NCBI GenBank assembly: GCA_012798155.1
Contig: JAAZNR010000442.1
Coordinates: 1-11,629 of the forward strand
Source of the DNA: Thermogutta sp.
Lineage (GTDB): Bacteria > Planctomycetota > Planctomycetia > Pirellulales > Thermoguttaceae
Reading direction: 5' to 3'
DNA length: 11,629 nucleotides
Positions 1 through 6,254 of the stretch are shown here, piece by piece. A program made the position numbers and the translations under genes. The notes beneath the pieces are model-generated. The model was given only the letters and a program-made list of their open reading frames with translations, was not told the DNA's origin and did no database searches. Position 1 is the stretch's first letter. Each line of letters starts with the position of its first letter.

Positions 1-437
1 ACTCGCGTTTGGGGGAAGTCCGGAGCCTGCCGGAGGGCGGCACGAACGGTCTCGCCCAAATACGCGACCAGATGTTCGGCCGTGGTGTTGGGCACGGGCA
101 GGAAGCAGCAATCCTCACGGGGCAGGCATCTCCGCTTTCCGGCGGAGAGCAAGTGAACTTCCCCGTCCTTTTCCGAGACGCGAATCCAGGACGAATCGCC
201 GGGAATCAGGACGCGATGATCGAGGGGGAGCAGGATTTCGCGAACGATCTGCTCCAGGTGGAGGAAATCCAAAAGAAGACCGGCCGGCGACGGTCGGCCG
301 GTCAGTTCGACGACGACCCTGTAGTCATGCCCGTGAAGGGGCTCGCACGTGCCGTCGTCGAAATAAACAAAGTGCGCGGCACTGAATCGGAAGTGCGGCG
401 AGGCTACCTTAATGGTTGCCGATGGAGCGGAACGCAT
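1..437 (-). CDS. 6-pyruvoyl/6-carboxy-tetrahydropterin synthase family protein (QueD/PTPS-like), 3' end cut by window edge
   Basis: Reading the minus strand from ATG at 437 gives at least 145 codons that run off the left edge without a stop. The visible protein has the family's signature: zinc ligands H22 (in FSAAHF), H35 and H37 (in LHGHDY), the catalytic-type C31 just before, a GLLLDF segment at 53-58, the L72-D73-H74 pair, and a late PNTTAEHL segment like the PT(S/T)E motif. Family members act on dihydroneopterin triphosphate in queuosine or pterin synthesis. About 35 residues separate LDH from PNTTAEHL, and I recall this longer form from planctomycetes. Which pterin product it makes cannot be told; a role in methanopterin-type cofactor synthesis is possible. 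An in-frame TGA lies five codons upstream of the ATG, and GTG at 440 is an alternative start. It lies 121 bp after the HPF-like gene on the same strand, so co-transcription is likely. Confidence 0.9.
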   Translation of the reverse strand, partial: MRSAPSATIKVASPHFRFSAAHFVYFDDGTCEPLHGHDYRVVVELTGRPSPAGLLLDFLHLEQIVREILLPLDHRVLIPGDSSWIRVSEKDGEVHLLSAGKRRCLPREDCCFLPVPNTTAEHLVAYLGETVRAALRQAPDFPQTR

Positions 438-558
438 CACGGATTCGCCCGATCACCTCCGTCGCCGAACCGGCGCCTGGACCGCCGCCCCCATCCGGCA
501 GCCGACCCCGCCGCACTAACCTGCCGCCCGATCAAGGCCGTTCGTCGCTCTGTGGAAT

Positions 559-918
559 TCACGCCAGCTCCGGCGGCAACTCCGGAACGGTCCCCGTCGG
601 CGTCACGCCCTTTTTCTCCCGACGTTTCTCCAATTCCCGCCCCAAAACTTGGCTTAACCGGTCCGCCGAACGATTGATCACCGTGACCAGATCGGCGTCC
701 CGATCCTCGATCTTGATCAGCTTTCCTCCTTTCAGGGAAACCAGAACGCGACACTCCTTGTCCACGCCACCTCGCGGACCATTCACGTCTTCGAGGACGA
801 CTTCCACGCTGTTGATCCACCCGTTGAACTGGTCGACGGCGAAATTGATACGCCGTTGGAGCAACTCGTGCGCGGCCTCATCCAGATTGACGCGACGGGT
901 TAAGACGCGGAGATCCAT
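559..918 (-). CDS. HPF/RaiA family ribosome-associated protein (short form)
   Basis: This 119-residue protein belongs to the ribosome-hibernation/interface family. Such proteins bind the 30S decoding region and the A/P sites when growth stops, blocking translation or promoting ribosome dimers. Visible family features are the N-terminal beta strand (residues 2-10), a first helix (12-30), the loop DVNGPRGGVDK (44-54) typical of single-domain family members, a strand (55-62), and a second helix DADLVTVINRSADRLSQVL (74-92). A basic segment (93-103) and a proline-rich tail follow. There is no C-terminal dimerisation domain, so it is the short type. The start is well supported: a GAGGAGG ribosome site lies five bases before ATG. 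A possible leader ORF and hairpin lie immediately upstream. Whether it corresponds to Hpf or RaiA in function cannot be decided from sequence. Confidence 0.9.
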   Translation of the reverse strand: MDLRVLTRRVNLDEAAHELLQRRINFAVDQFNGWINSVEVVLEDVNGPRGGVDKECRVLVSLKGGKLIKIEDRDADLVTVINRSADRLSQVLGRELEKRREKKGVTPTGTVPELPPELA

Positions 919-930
919 GGTACCCTCCTC

Positions 931-984
931 TCAAACCGCGAGAAAACAAGGACGTCCCCGTCGGACATCCTGACGATTGCGCAA
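931..984 (-). CDS. Possible 17-residue leader peptide upstream of the HPF-like gene
   Basis: On the minus strand a perfect AAGGAGG (996-990) sits five bases before a TTG codon at 984. The frame encodes 17 residues, starting MRNRQDV and ending FLAV, and stops with TGA at 933-931, twelve bases before the HPF-like ATG and directly before that gene's own ribosome site. Four of the 17 residues after the start are arginine. The arrangement would allow translational coupling or attenuation. The support is only the ribosome site, the spacing and the hairpin inside the frame. It could be chance in GC-rich DNA. Confidence 0.25.
   Translation of the reverse strand: MRNRQDVRRGRPCFLAV
950..970 (-). promoter_or_regulatory. 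Hairpin in the leader of the HPF-like gene
   Basis: Eight bases at 963-970 can pair with 950-957 (one G-U pair in the minus-strand RNA), leaving a five-base loop. The structure lies about 30-50 bases upstream of the HPF-like ATG and inside the possible leader ORF. No run of T follows it on the minus strand, so it is more likely an RNA fold affecting translation or stability than an intrinsic terminator. Confidence 0.4.
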
Positions 985-1354
985 GAACACCTCCTTCCGC
1001 CCCGGGGAGACGGAAAAAGGCGATACACGCGACGTGGGACTCAGCATCGAATCTTCCGAACTCAGCCGTCCCATAAACATGGGCACCCCCCAAAAAGATA
1101 AGCCTCGCTTCCGTGCCGAAAAATTGCGTATCGCAAAATGAGGTCCTGATTTGATCGACCGAGGGGGCCTCTTGGTCGCCCGACACCACCTCCTATCCTA
1201 ACCGTGTTTCGAGCACAAACAAGCCTTTTCCCCAATTGTAGTGCGCCCACGGCGGGAAAACCGCCCAGCATTACCACCGCAGAGGGGGTTCCGGCTTTCG
1301 CCGCCCTCGGCACCTCCGTCTGGAAGGACGTAGGAGGATCGCTTCCGGTTCGCC

Positions 1355-1384
1355 TTGTCCGATAGAGCCTTTTCCGATAGAGCC
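1355..1384. repeat. 15-bp tandem duplication, two copies
   Basis: TTGTCCGATAGAGCC (1355-1369) is followed directly by TTTTCCGATAGAGCC (1370-1384), with one mismatch. It lies in non-coding DNA and has no associated gene. It looks like a slippage-type duplication and is one of several in this window. Confidence 0.85.
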
Positions 1385-1552
1385 GCCGAGCGCGAGTTCT
1401 TTCACGAGATCGTTCCGAGCGCTACGTCTCGCCGCCTCCCGGCAGGGTGCCGCCGGATTGGCATTCTCCGGCCCACCTTCGGCTGAAGGTCGCCGCCCGG
1501 CCTCTCGCAGGAATCCCCCACGGTTTGCGAAACCGCCCAAGCGAACGCGGTG

Positions 1553-1614
1553 TATACTGTTACGCCGGGACGCAAGCAAGAGCCGCAAGCAAAAATGGAT
1601 TGAATAATGCATTA
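1553..1614 (+). promoter_or_regulatory. Candidate promoter/operator region for the 1718 gene
   Basis: TATACT at 1553-1558 closely fits a sigma-70 -10 box, but no good -35 is correctly spaced; TTGCGA at 1525-1530 is 22 bases away, which is too far. A perfect ten-base palindrome TAATGCATTA lies at 1605-1614. It could be a binding site for a regulator. The evidence is motif resemblance only. Confidence 0.25.
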
Positions 1615-1717
1615 CCGACCGGTACGAACTGGCGACGACGCGAAAAACGCCCGGTCCGGCGGCGGCCGAAAAGTTCGAATCCCACATTCCCGACACCGAT
1701 CAAGGCCGGCCCGATTT

Positions 1718-2644
1718 ATGATGGTTACCAGCCGCGGATTCTCACGCACCGTGTTATCGCTTGGACTACTCGGCGTCGCGTTGACGGCGCCGCCGGCCCA
1801 CGGCGATCCGCTCGACTGGGGTCTTGTGCCCCAAAAGTGGAATTGGTGTGCCCATCTCGATGTGGACAATTTGAAGAAGTCGTCGCTGGCCGTGCAGATC
1901 ATCGACCAAATTATTGCCCAAAACGCCGATCTTCGCAAACTCCGCGAGATTCCGTTGATCGACTTGAACCCGGGTGAAGACATCAAAAGCGCCACCATCC
2001 TGGGGACGCGATTCAGTCCCGAAAAGGGTATCGTCTTGCTCCGCGGACGATTCGATCAAAAACAATTGGTGGCTCTGGTGTCACTCTCGCCGCGCTACGA
2101 AACGCAGACATTCGAGGGCAAGGTGCTGCATCGTTGGTGGGACGAGGACCAAAACTCCTACATGACGGGCACGTTCCTGAGCGAAGATCGGCTGGCCTTC
2201 GGGAAGGACGAAGCCGCGCTCCGCGCGATCATCACCGCAAGCACGGCGAATCCGACGACGGCCGATCCGTTTTTCGTGAACGATCCGCAAACGTTTTTCG
2301 TCTTCCATGCCAGGGGCCTGGATGAATTACCCCTCCCTTTTGTTTCGCCTATCGTGAAGCGGAGCCGACGCCTGAGCCTGGCAATCGGGCAGCGAGGCGA
2401 CCAAGCGTTTGCCGTCCTCGCCGCCGAGTTTCAGTCGCCGAGCACCGCCGGCGATGTACGAGACGTGCTAGCCGGCCTGGCGGCCCTGGGACGTCTGCAA
2501 AACGCCGATCACCCCCGGATTTACGAGTTGTTGCAGCCTATCCGATTTACCACGGAGGGGAACGTGGTGCGGGGTGAATGGGAGGGATCGTCCGCGGCCC
2601 TGCAGGCCGTTTGGGAGAAGGACGTCGTTCCGAAGTTTCCTTAG
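1718..2644 (+). CDS. Secreted planctomycete-type protein of unknown function
   Basis: The chosen start is the ATG at 1718 (a second ATG follows at once), because it places a classical signal peptide at the N-terminus: basic MMVTSRGFSR, a hydrophobic run to residue 23, and APPAHG before DPLDWG. The frame stays open upstream to 1607, but that part is arginine-rich and unlike an export signal. The mature protein (about 280 residues) starts DWGLVPQKWNWCAHLDVDN, a pattern I recall from planctomycete secreted proteins that begin with a 'lives in the envelope as a beta-rich domain' style, without known activity. No catalytic motif or C-terminal anchor is visible. It ends 48 bases before the ECF sigma gene and probably shares its transcript, so it may be a product or partner of that regulon. 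No function is assigned. The ribosome site is weak. Confidence 0.75.
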   Translation: MMVTSRGFSRTVLSLGLLGVALTAPPAHGDPLDWGLVPQKWNWCAHLDVDNLKKSSLAVQIIDQIIAQNADLRKLREIPLIDLNPGEDIKSATILGTRFSPEKGIVLLRGRFDQKQLVALVSLSPRYETQTFEGKVLHRWWDEDQNSYMTGTFLSEDRLAFGKDEAALRAIITASTANPTTADPFFVNDPQTFFVFHARGLDELPLPFVSPIVKRSRRLSLAIGQRGDQAFAVLAAEFQSPSTAGDVRDVLAGLAALGRLQNADHPRIYELLQPIRFTTEGNVVRGEWEGSSAALQAVWEKDVVPKFP

Positions 2645-2692
2645 GGGTGGAGTTTTTTCTTCGCGGCGTGCAGAAAGAGATTGCATCACAGG

Positions 2693-3328
2693 ATGTCCGC
2701 GGTGCAGGAATCGCGACTGCGAGGCGACCTCCAATCGCTGTCCGATGAGCAGTTGGCTCATCAGGCGCAGGAGGGCTGCGCCGCGAGTTTCGAGGAGCTG
2801 GTGCGACGCTATCAAGTACCCGTCCTCCATTTTTTGCGGCGGAAGGCCTTCGCCGTCAACGACGTGGAGGATCTGACGCAGGAGACGTTTTTGCGAGCCT
2901 ATCGCAAACTGGGGCACTACCGCAGCGACCGTGCGTTTCGGCCCTGGTTGTTTACGGTGGCCTTTCGCGTCGCCCTGAACGCGGCACGCGACCGGAAACG
3001 GGCGGAGCAAGCCAGGCCGATGGAGGACCTCACTATCGAGGCTCGGCCGTCGAGCCGCGGCAAGGACGATCCCGAAACCCACTTGCGTTTGTGGAGCATT
3101 GCCGAGGACGCCTTGAGCGAACCGCAGTTCACCGCGTTGTGGCTGTTTTATGTGGAACAACTGAGCGTTCGGGAAATCGGCTGCGTCCTCGGACGCTCCG
3201 CGGCGTCGGTCAAGACTACGCTGTTTCGGGCGAGAAAAAGGCTGGAACCCTTCCTCCGGCGGTTCACTTCGGAAGGGGAGCGGCCGGGATCGCCCGCCGG
3301 GACAATCACCACGGGAAAAGAGGCGTGA
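2693..3328 (+). CDS. ECF-type RNA polymerase sigma factor (sigma-70 family)
   Basis: This 211-residue protein has the two-domain ECF layout. Region 2 spans about residues 32-103: ASFEELVRRYQ, the core-binding DVEDLTQETFLRAYRKLGHYR (57-77), and the -10-recognition helix FRPWLFTVAFRVALNAARDRKR (82-103). A linker of about 35 residues is followed by region 4 (138-190) with the helix-turn-helix QLSVREIGCVLGRSAASVKTTLFRARKRL that reads the -35 element. The C-terminal tail (191-211) looks disordered. It would direct RNA polymerase to a small set of promoters and is normally held inactive by an anti-sigma factor; the next gene is a good candidate. A TTG at 2681, in frame four codons upstream, is an alternative start, since neither start has a strong ribosome site. 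The ECF subgroup was not determined. Confidence 0.93.
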   Translation: MSAVQESRLRGDLQSLSDEQLAHQAQEGCAASFEELVRRYQVPVLHFLRRKAFAVNDVEDLTQETFLRAYRKLGHYRSDRAFRPWLFTVAFRVALNAARDRKRAEQARPMEDLTIEARPSSRGKDDPETHLRLWSIAEDALSEPQFTALWLFYVEQLSVREIGCVLGRSAASVKTTLFRARKRLEPFLRRFTSEGERPGSPAGTITTGKEA

Positions 3329-3419
3329 ATCGTTAGCAACCTGTGAAGGGCGGCCGGGGAACGAGCCGCCGCCGGAAATCGGCTTCCAGTGATATTTACC
3401 CCGCCGTTACCATTTGTGC

Positions 3420-3443
3420 TTCATTTTGTCGTTCATTTTACGG
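3420..3443 (+). repeat. 12-bp tandem duplication just before the anti-sigma start
   Basis: TTCATTTTGTCG (3420-3431) is followed by TTCATTTTACGG (3432-3443). It is an unusually AT-rich patch for this window and ends at the GGGGGAAG ribosome site (3442-3449) of the 3455 gene. It may keep the translation start unstructured, or carry promoter function. Confidence 0.7.
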
Positions 3444-3454
3444 GGGAAGTTCCG

Positions 3455-4027
3455 ATGCGGGACTCGACGTTTTCCGATCCCGATCCCCGGTTCGTCGCCG
3501 ACTCGCGATTGGGTACGCGACTTCGGCAAGAGGCCTTCGAGGATCGCCCGACATTTTCGCCGTCGCTTCACGCGCGGATCGTGCAGGCCGTCCGGAACGA
3601 GCCGATCCCGCGAGGGAACACGCAAGGGAACAACGGCCTCCGTTTATTGCGGTTTCAGGAGCCGGACGGGAGGCGGAACCTGCTTTCGGTTTCGTCGGGC
3701 ATGGTTGCCGCGACTCTGTTGATCGGTTCGCTCGTCTGGTGGTTTGCCGCCGATCACCGGCAGGCCGGCGTCGCACCTCCCGCGGAGACCGCCGAGCGTC
3801 AGTCGGCCCAAGATTCGGCGGCGCCGCAACCGGCTCTCGCGGCATTGCCGCCGGAGGTCTTGAAAACCGCGTCGTCGCTTCCCGATTTCGCGATCCGTCA
3901 ATTGCAGACGACGTTGGGACAGGCTCACGACCGGCGGTGGGCCTATCTGGATCACGATGCCGCGGTGGCCAAACGCCTGGTCGCCGGCCAATTTCCGACC
4001 GGTTTGGCGGCGGCCGACATGCCGTGA
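3455..4027 (+). CDS. Single-pass membrane protein, probable anti-sigma factor of the preceding ECF sigma
   Basis: The start at 3455 is set by GGGGGAAG six bases upstream; a GTG-started extension to 3389 lacks a ribosome site. The 190-residue product has a cytoplasmic N-terminal part (1-75) with FSPSLHARIVQAVR (34-47), a pattern I associate with planctomycete proteins encoded after ECF sigma genes. One transmembrane segment follows (about 76-98, LLSVSSGMVAATLLIGSLVWWF), then an extracytoplasmic tail rich in alanine, proline and glutamine. The protein contains no cysteine, so it is not a zinc-binding (ZAS, HxxxCxxC) anti-sigma. The gene follows the sigma gene by 126 bp on the same strand, which supports a sigma/anti-sigma pair; direct interaction is inference. 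The last codons and stop lie within the first, partial unit of a tandem array, so the C-terminus (AADMP) may be remodelled by repeat slippage. Confidence 0.7.
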   Translation: MRDSTFSDPDPRFVADSRLGTRLRQEAFEDRPTFSPSLHARIVQAVRNEPIPRGNTQGNNGLRLLRFQEPDGRRNLLSVSSGMVAATLLIGSLVWWFAADHRQAGVAPPAETAERQSAQDSAAPQPALAALPPEVLKTASSLPDFAIRQLQTTLGQAHDRRWAYLDHDAAVAKRLVAGQFPTGLAAADMP

Positions 4028-4135
4028 ACGTAACTCGCTGATATGGTGTGAACGCAACTCGCCGAGATATGGCGTGAACGTAGCTCGCTTATGTGCCGTG
4101 CACGTAAGTCGCCGATATGGCGTGAACGTAACTCG
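4011..4135. repeat. Tandem array of about 24-bp units crossing the stop codon of the 3455 gene
   Basis: Units start at 4026 (24 bp), 4050 (26 bp), 4076 (24 bp), 4100 (24 bp) and 4124 (12 bp, partial). A partial unit at 4011-4025 lies inside the coding sequence. Each full unit contains a variant of GAACGTAACTCGC followed by a variant of GATATGGCGT. The gene's TGA (4025-4027) sits at a unit junction, and the same CGTGAACG context recurs at most later junctions. Copies differ by a few bases, so the array is not freshly made. Spacers are absent, so it is not a CRISPR array. Confidence 0.9.
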
Positions 4136-4381
4136 ATCGGGCGGCCGCCGCGCCGGCGCCGACACCGGCCGAGCCTGTGAACGGCGAAAAACCTCCGCAG
4201 CGGGCGGAAGCGGGAGCAGGTCGGGCGAGGCCGCAGCGGCCCGGAGAAAGAAGGACGTAGTACCACATCCAACGTCACTGTATCCGATGAAACCGTTCCG
4301 GGAAAACATGGGGCAAAGCGTGGCTCGCGACGACCGTCACCTGGGATGGGAAAGCGTGAATCGCGACGGTTGTCGCTGCGG
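4136..4381. other. Non-coding spacer between the 24-bp array and the MITE-like element
   Basis: No convincing gene is present. The stretch holds a GGCCGC-A-GCGGCC palindrome (4229-4241) and most of a degenerate 36-bp tandem duplication with an overlapping inverted repeat (listed separately). Long frames cross it on both strands but have no ribosome site or recognisable domain. Confidence 0.6.
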
Positions 4382-4386
4382 ATAGG
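4315..4386. repeat. Degenerate 36-bp tandem duplication with internal inverted repeat
   Basis: Positions 4315-4350 and 4351-4386 match at 26 of 36 bases by hand alignment; both begin AAAGCGTG and share TCGCGACG. Within the pair, GCGACGACCGTC (4327-4338) is complementary to GACGGTTGTCGC (4365-4376) with one mismatch or wobble, so the transcript can fold into a 12-bp hairpin with a 26-base loop. The second copy ends in the target-site duplication of the adjacent MITE-like element. Confidence 0.65.
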
Positions 4387-4387
4387 A

Positions 4388-4553
4388 CTGGACTTTTGCA
4401 AATTGTGGTGACGAGTTCTTGTCCGCCTTGGAAGAGGGTTATGGTGAGGGCAATTAGCCGCGAAAACGGCCTGCCGTGATTGTCCAACTTCACCAAGCCC
4501 TCACCCGCTGCCCCTCTCCCAGAGGGAGAGGGGAGCGGTTTGCAAAAGTCCAG
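4388..4553. mobile_element. MITE-like non-autonomous element, 166 bp, 15-bp perfect TIRs, 6-bp TSD
   Basis: The left end CTGGACTTTTGCAAA (4388-4402) is exactly the reverse complement of the right end TTTGCAAAAGTCCAG (4539-4553). Immediately outside both ends lies the same hexamer ATAGGA (4382-4387 and 4554-4559), as expected for a target-site duplication. The interior is too short to encode a transposase. It has a second perfect inverted pair, GGTGAGGGC (4443-4451) with GCCCTCACC (4497-4505), and a strong hairpin at 4505-4538. An element of this form would be moved in trans by a transposase that recognises the same ends; none is in the window and I cannot name the family. Its right end is 45 bases before the ATG of the 4599 gene, so it probably changed that gene's upstream region. 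Confidence 0.85.
4505..4538. repeat. Strong REP-like hairpin inside the MITE-like element
   Basis: CCCCTCTCCC (4511-4520) pairs perfectly with GGGAGAGGGG (4524-4533) around an AGA loop. CCGCT (4505-4509) and AGCGG (4534-4538) extend the stem to 15 bp with one bulged G (4510). Preceded by CCCTCACCC, it resembles the CCCTCACC...CCTCTCCC hairpin repeats that I recall from many bacterial genomes. No T tract follows, so it is not an evident terminator. Confidence 0.8.
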
Positions 4554-4598
4554 ATAGGAGTTCGGTGTTGGGCTTTCTTTCACTGGAGGAGGAGTGCC

Positions 4599-6254
4599 AT
4601 GAGAAGCAGAGCATCGTTTCGATGGATGGCGGTCGCCGTGCTGCTGGGCGCCTGGACCGCCGCGGTCCCATCGGTAGCCGAGGAGCCGATGGGCATCGTT
4701 CGATTCGCTTCCCTCGATGAGTGGGACCGGATCATGGATGGAATCGAAGAGCTGAGCGGGGATTCGGCCGTCGCCAAGGCCCTGGGTCCCGCTCGCATCG
4801 CTCTCGCGATGGCTCGCGGGAGCGGCATCGACGACTCGCGTCCTTGGGGATTGGCTTGCCTGCCCGTCGGCGACGGCGCCGGTCTGGTCCTGGTCGTCCC
4901 TGTCAAGGATGTGGACCGGCTGCATGAGACGGCAAAGCCCGCCATCGAAGAGCTGGAGGAGTTGGAGGGCGGAGGCTATCGCGTCAAGATGGGCGGCCGC
5001 AATCTGTTTTGCGCGGTGGGCGGGGGCTGGATCTCCGTTTCGGAAAAAGCCGAGGCCCTGAAACAGGTACCCGACGATCCGACACCGTGGCTGGACGCCC
5101 CGGAGGGCGCCGGTTGCGTGGCGGCTCGGGCCAATCTTGCCGCCGTGCCCCGCGAACAGGCCGACAAGGTACGTAACCGGCTCCGCAAGCAGGCTCGCAA
5201 AGCGTTGCATCAACAGCCGGGTGAGAGCGACGCCGTCTTCGAACTTCGCAAGGCCGCGGCTAAGCGGATGGAAACCGCGCTCTGGGAGGTTCTCCGGCAA
5301 ACGGAAACCCTGGATTTCGCCGTGAACTGGGACCGCCAGGCCGGCAAGGTACTCCTCACGAGCGTCTGGAAGGCCCAGGAAGGGACGGAGTTGGCGGATT
5401 GGTTCCGGAAACAGGAGGAACTCGTCAGCCCCCTGCCGCTGCTCCGCTCGTATCCCGGGACGCTCTGCTATCTCGGCTGGAACTACCTTTTCCCGGGCCC
5501 CTCTCACGCCGAGCTTGACGCAGCAGGCCGGGTAATTCGCGATCAACTGCACGCCCAACTCGAGCGGAGGTTGCCCGATCCCACCGAGGCCGAATTCGCG
5601 AAGGGCATGGTGGACGATTTCCTGCGGCTGCTGGGAGAGGCGGCTGAAAGCGGCCGCTCCGAAGGCGCCGCCGCCGCATTGAGCCGAAAAGACGAACTTT
5701 ACCTGATTGCGGCCGGCCGCGTCCCCGACCCGCTGCAAGTCGAGCAACTGGCCGGCAAGATCGTGGAGGCGATTCAAGCCAAGGTTCCGCAGGCGGTCGT
5801 CTCCGTTCAACCCGATGCGTTTGCCGACGAGGATTTCAAGATTCACCTGCTGACGGTGAATTTGCCGGAGGAAGCGGCGAAGAATCCGGGCGTGCAACGC
5901 ATGTTCGGCTCCACATTGAACTTGGCGATGCTCGCCTCGGAAGAGTACGTCGCGGTGATCCTCGGCAAGGACGCCGGACCGGTGTTGCGGGACTTCGTGG
6001 AGGAAGCCGAATCCCTCGATCCGCAGGTCTCGCCCGCCGTGGAAATGCGCCTCAATATCGAGAAGGCCGTCGCCTTCGCATCGCAGTTCGCGCCCGAGCA
6101 TCAAAAGGAGAAACTCTCCGCGGTCCTGGATCTCTTCAGCAAGACCGCCGATGAGGAGCAGATTCGGGTCACGGTCACGTGCCGAGGTTCCGAGGTCCGC
6201 AAGACCGTCGAGATCGACCAGGCCGTATTCCAGATTCCGCGCGCCACCCGGTAA
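4599..6254 (+). CDS. Large secreted planctomycete-type protein of unknown function
   Basis: The start at 4599 is chosen for its strong GGAGGAGGAG (4585-4594) four bases upstream and for the signal peptide it opens: basic MRSRASFRW, hydrophobic core 10-22, and SVA before EE (probable cleavage after residue 27). The open frame reaches back to 4476, but that part crosses the MITE-like element and is not coding-like. The 551-residue product has a first domain with GIDDSRPWG (76-84), a VVPVKDVDRL stretch (99-108) and GGWISVSEKAEAL (142-154). This order I recognise from a family of exported planctomycete proteins with no assigned activity. A charged helical region (about 185-250) and a second alpha/beta half follow. 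No catalytic motif, lipobox or C-terminal anchor is visible. It seems to be a single-gene unit: a repeat-rich spacer precedes it and a 397-bp spacer follows. Confidence 0.8.
   Translation: MRSRASFRWMAVAVLLGAWTAAVPSVAEEPMGIVRFASLDEWDRIMDGIEELSGDSAVAKALGPARIALAMARGSGIDDSRPWGLACLPVGDGAGLVLVVPVKDVDRLHETAKPAIEELEELEGGGYRVKMGGRNLFCAVGGGWISVSEKAEALKQVPDDPTPWLDAPEGAGCVAARANLAAVPREQADKVRNRLRKQARKALHQQPGESDAVFELRKAAAKRMETALWEVLRQTETLDFAVNWDRQAGKVLLTSVWKAQEGTELADWFRKQEELVSPLPLLRSYPGTLCYLGWNYLFPGPSHAELDAAGRVIRDQLHAQLERRLPDPTEAEFAKGMVDDFLRLLGEAAESGRSEGAAAALSRKDELYLIAAGRVPDPLQVEQLAGKIVEAIQAKVPQAVVSVQPDAFADEDFKIHLLTVNLPEEAAKNPGVQRMFGSTLNLAMLASEEYVAVILGKDAGPVLRDFVEEAESLDPQVSPAVEMRLNIEKAVAFASQFAPEHQKEKLSAVLDLFSKTADEEQIRVTVTCRGSEVRKTVEIDQAVFQIPRATR

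Larger units (their letters stand above)
985..1717. other. Long divergent intergenic region without a convincing gene
   Basis: This stretch separates the minus-strand HPF/PTPS pair from the plus-strand secreted-protein/sigma cluster and should contain promoters for both directions. It holds a 15-bp tandem duplication (1355-1384), a small inverted repeat TTGCG-TAT-CGCAA (1124-1136), a GGCGG-GAAAA-CCGCC hairpin (1251-1265), and a TATACT box (1553-1558). Open frames here, such as minus-strand 1271-1696, give arginine-rich sequence with no recognisable domain and are not called. Confidence 0.6.

Noticed and set aside
878..1189. 103-codon minus-strand frame starting GTG next to AGGAGG
   Set aside because: The ribosome site directly abuts the start with no spacer, the product resembles nothing, and it overlaps the start of the well-supported HPF-like gene.
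1566..1625. Possible c-di-GMP (GEMM-I) riboswitch, from GGGACGCAAGC
   Set aside because: Only about ten bases resemble the conserved core. The flanking stems and the tetraloop receptor part are absent.
1271..1696. 141-codon minus-strand frame
   Set aside because: It is arginine- and serine-rich with no domain, and its GGSIGKGSIGQGE part comes from the 15-bp tandem repeat. It is probably chance in GC-rich DNA.
1664..1700. tRNA-like 3' end (GTTCGAATCCCAC followed by TCCCGACACC)
   Set aside because: The T-loop resembles a tRNA, but the bases before it (AAAAG) cannot pair with CCCAC, and no matching acceptor, D or anticodon arms are found upstream.
4011..4135. CRISPR array
   Set aside because: The units are adjacent with no unique spacers, and no cas genes are present.
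4511..4533. Intrinsic terminator
   Set aside because: The stem is strong but no T tract follows on either strand, and the hairpin lies inside the element with TIRs; a REP-like repeat explains it better.
4275..6104. 609-codon minus-strand frame
   Set aside because: It lies opposite the well-supported 4599 gene and crosses the MITE-like element; it is a mirror frame caused by GC-rich codon use.
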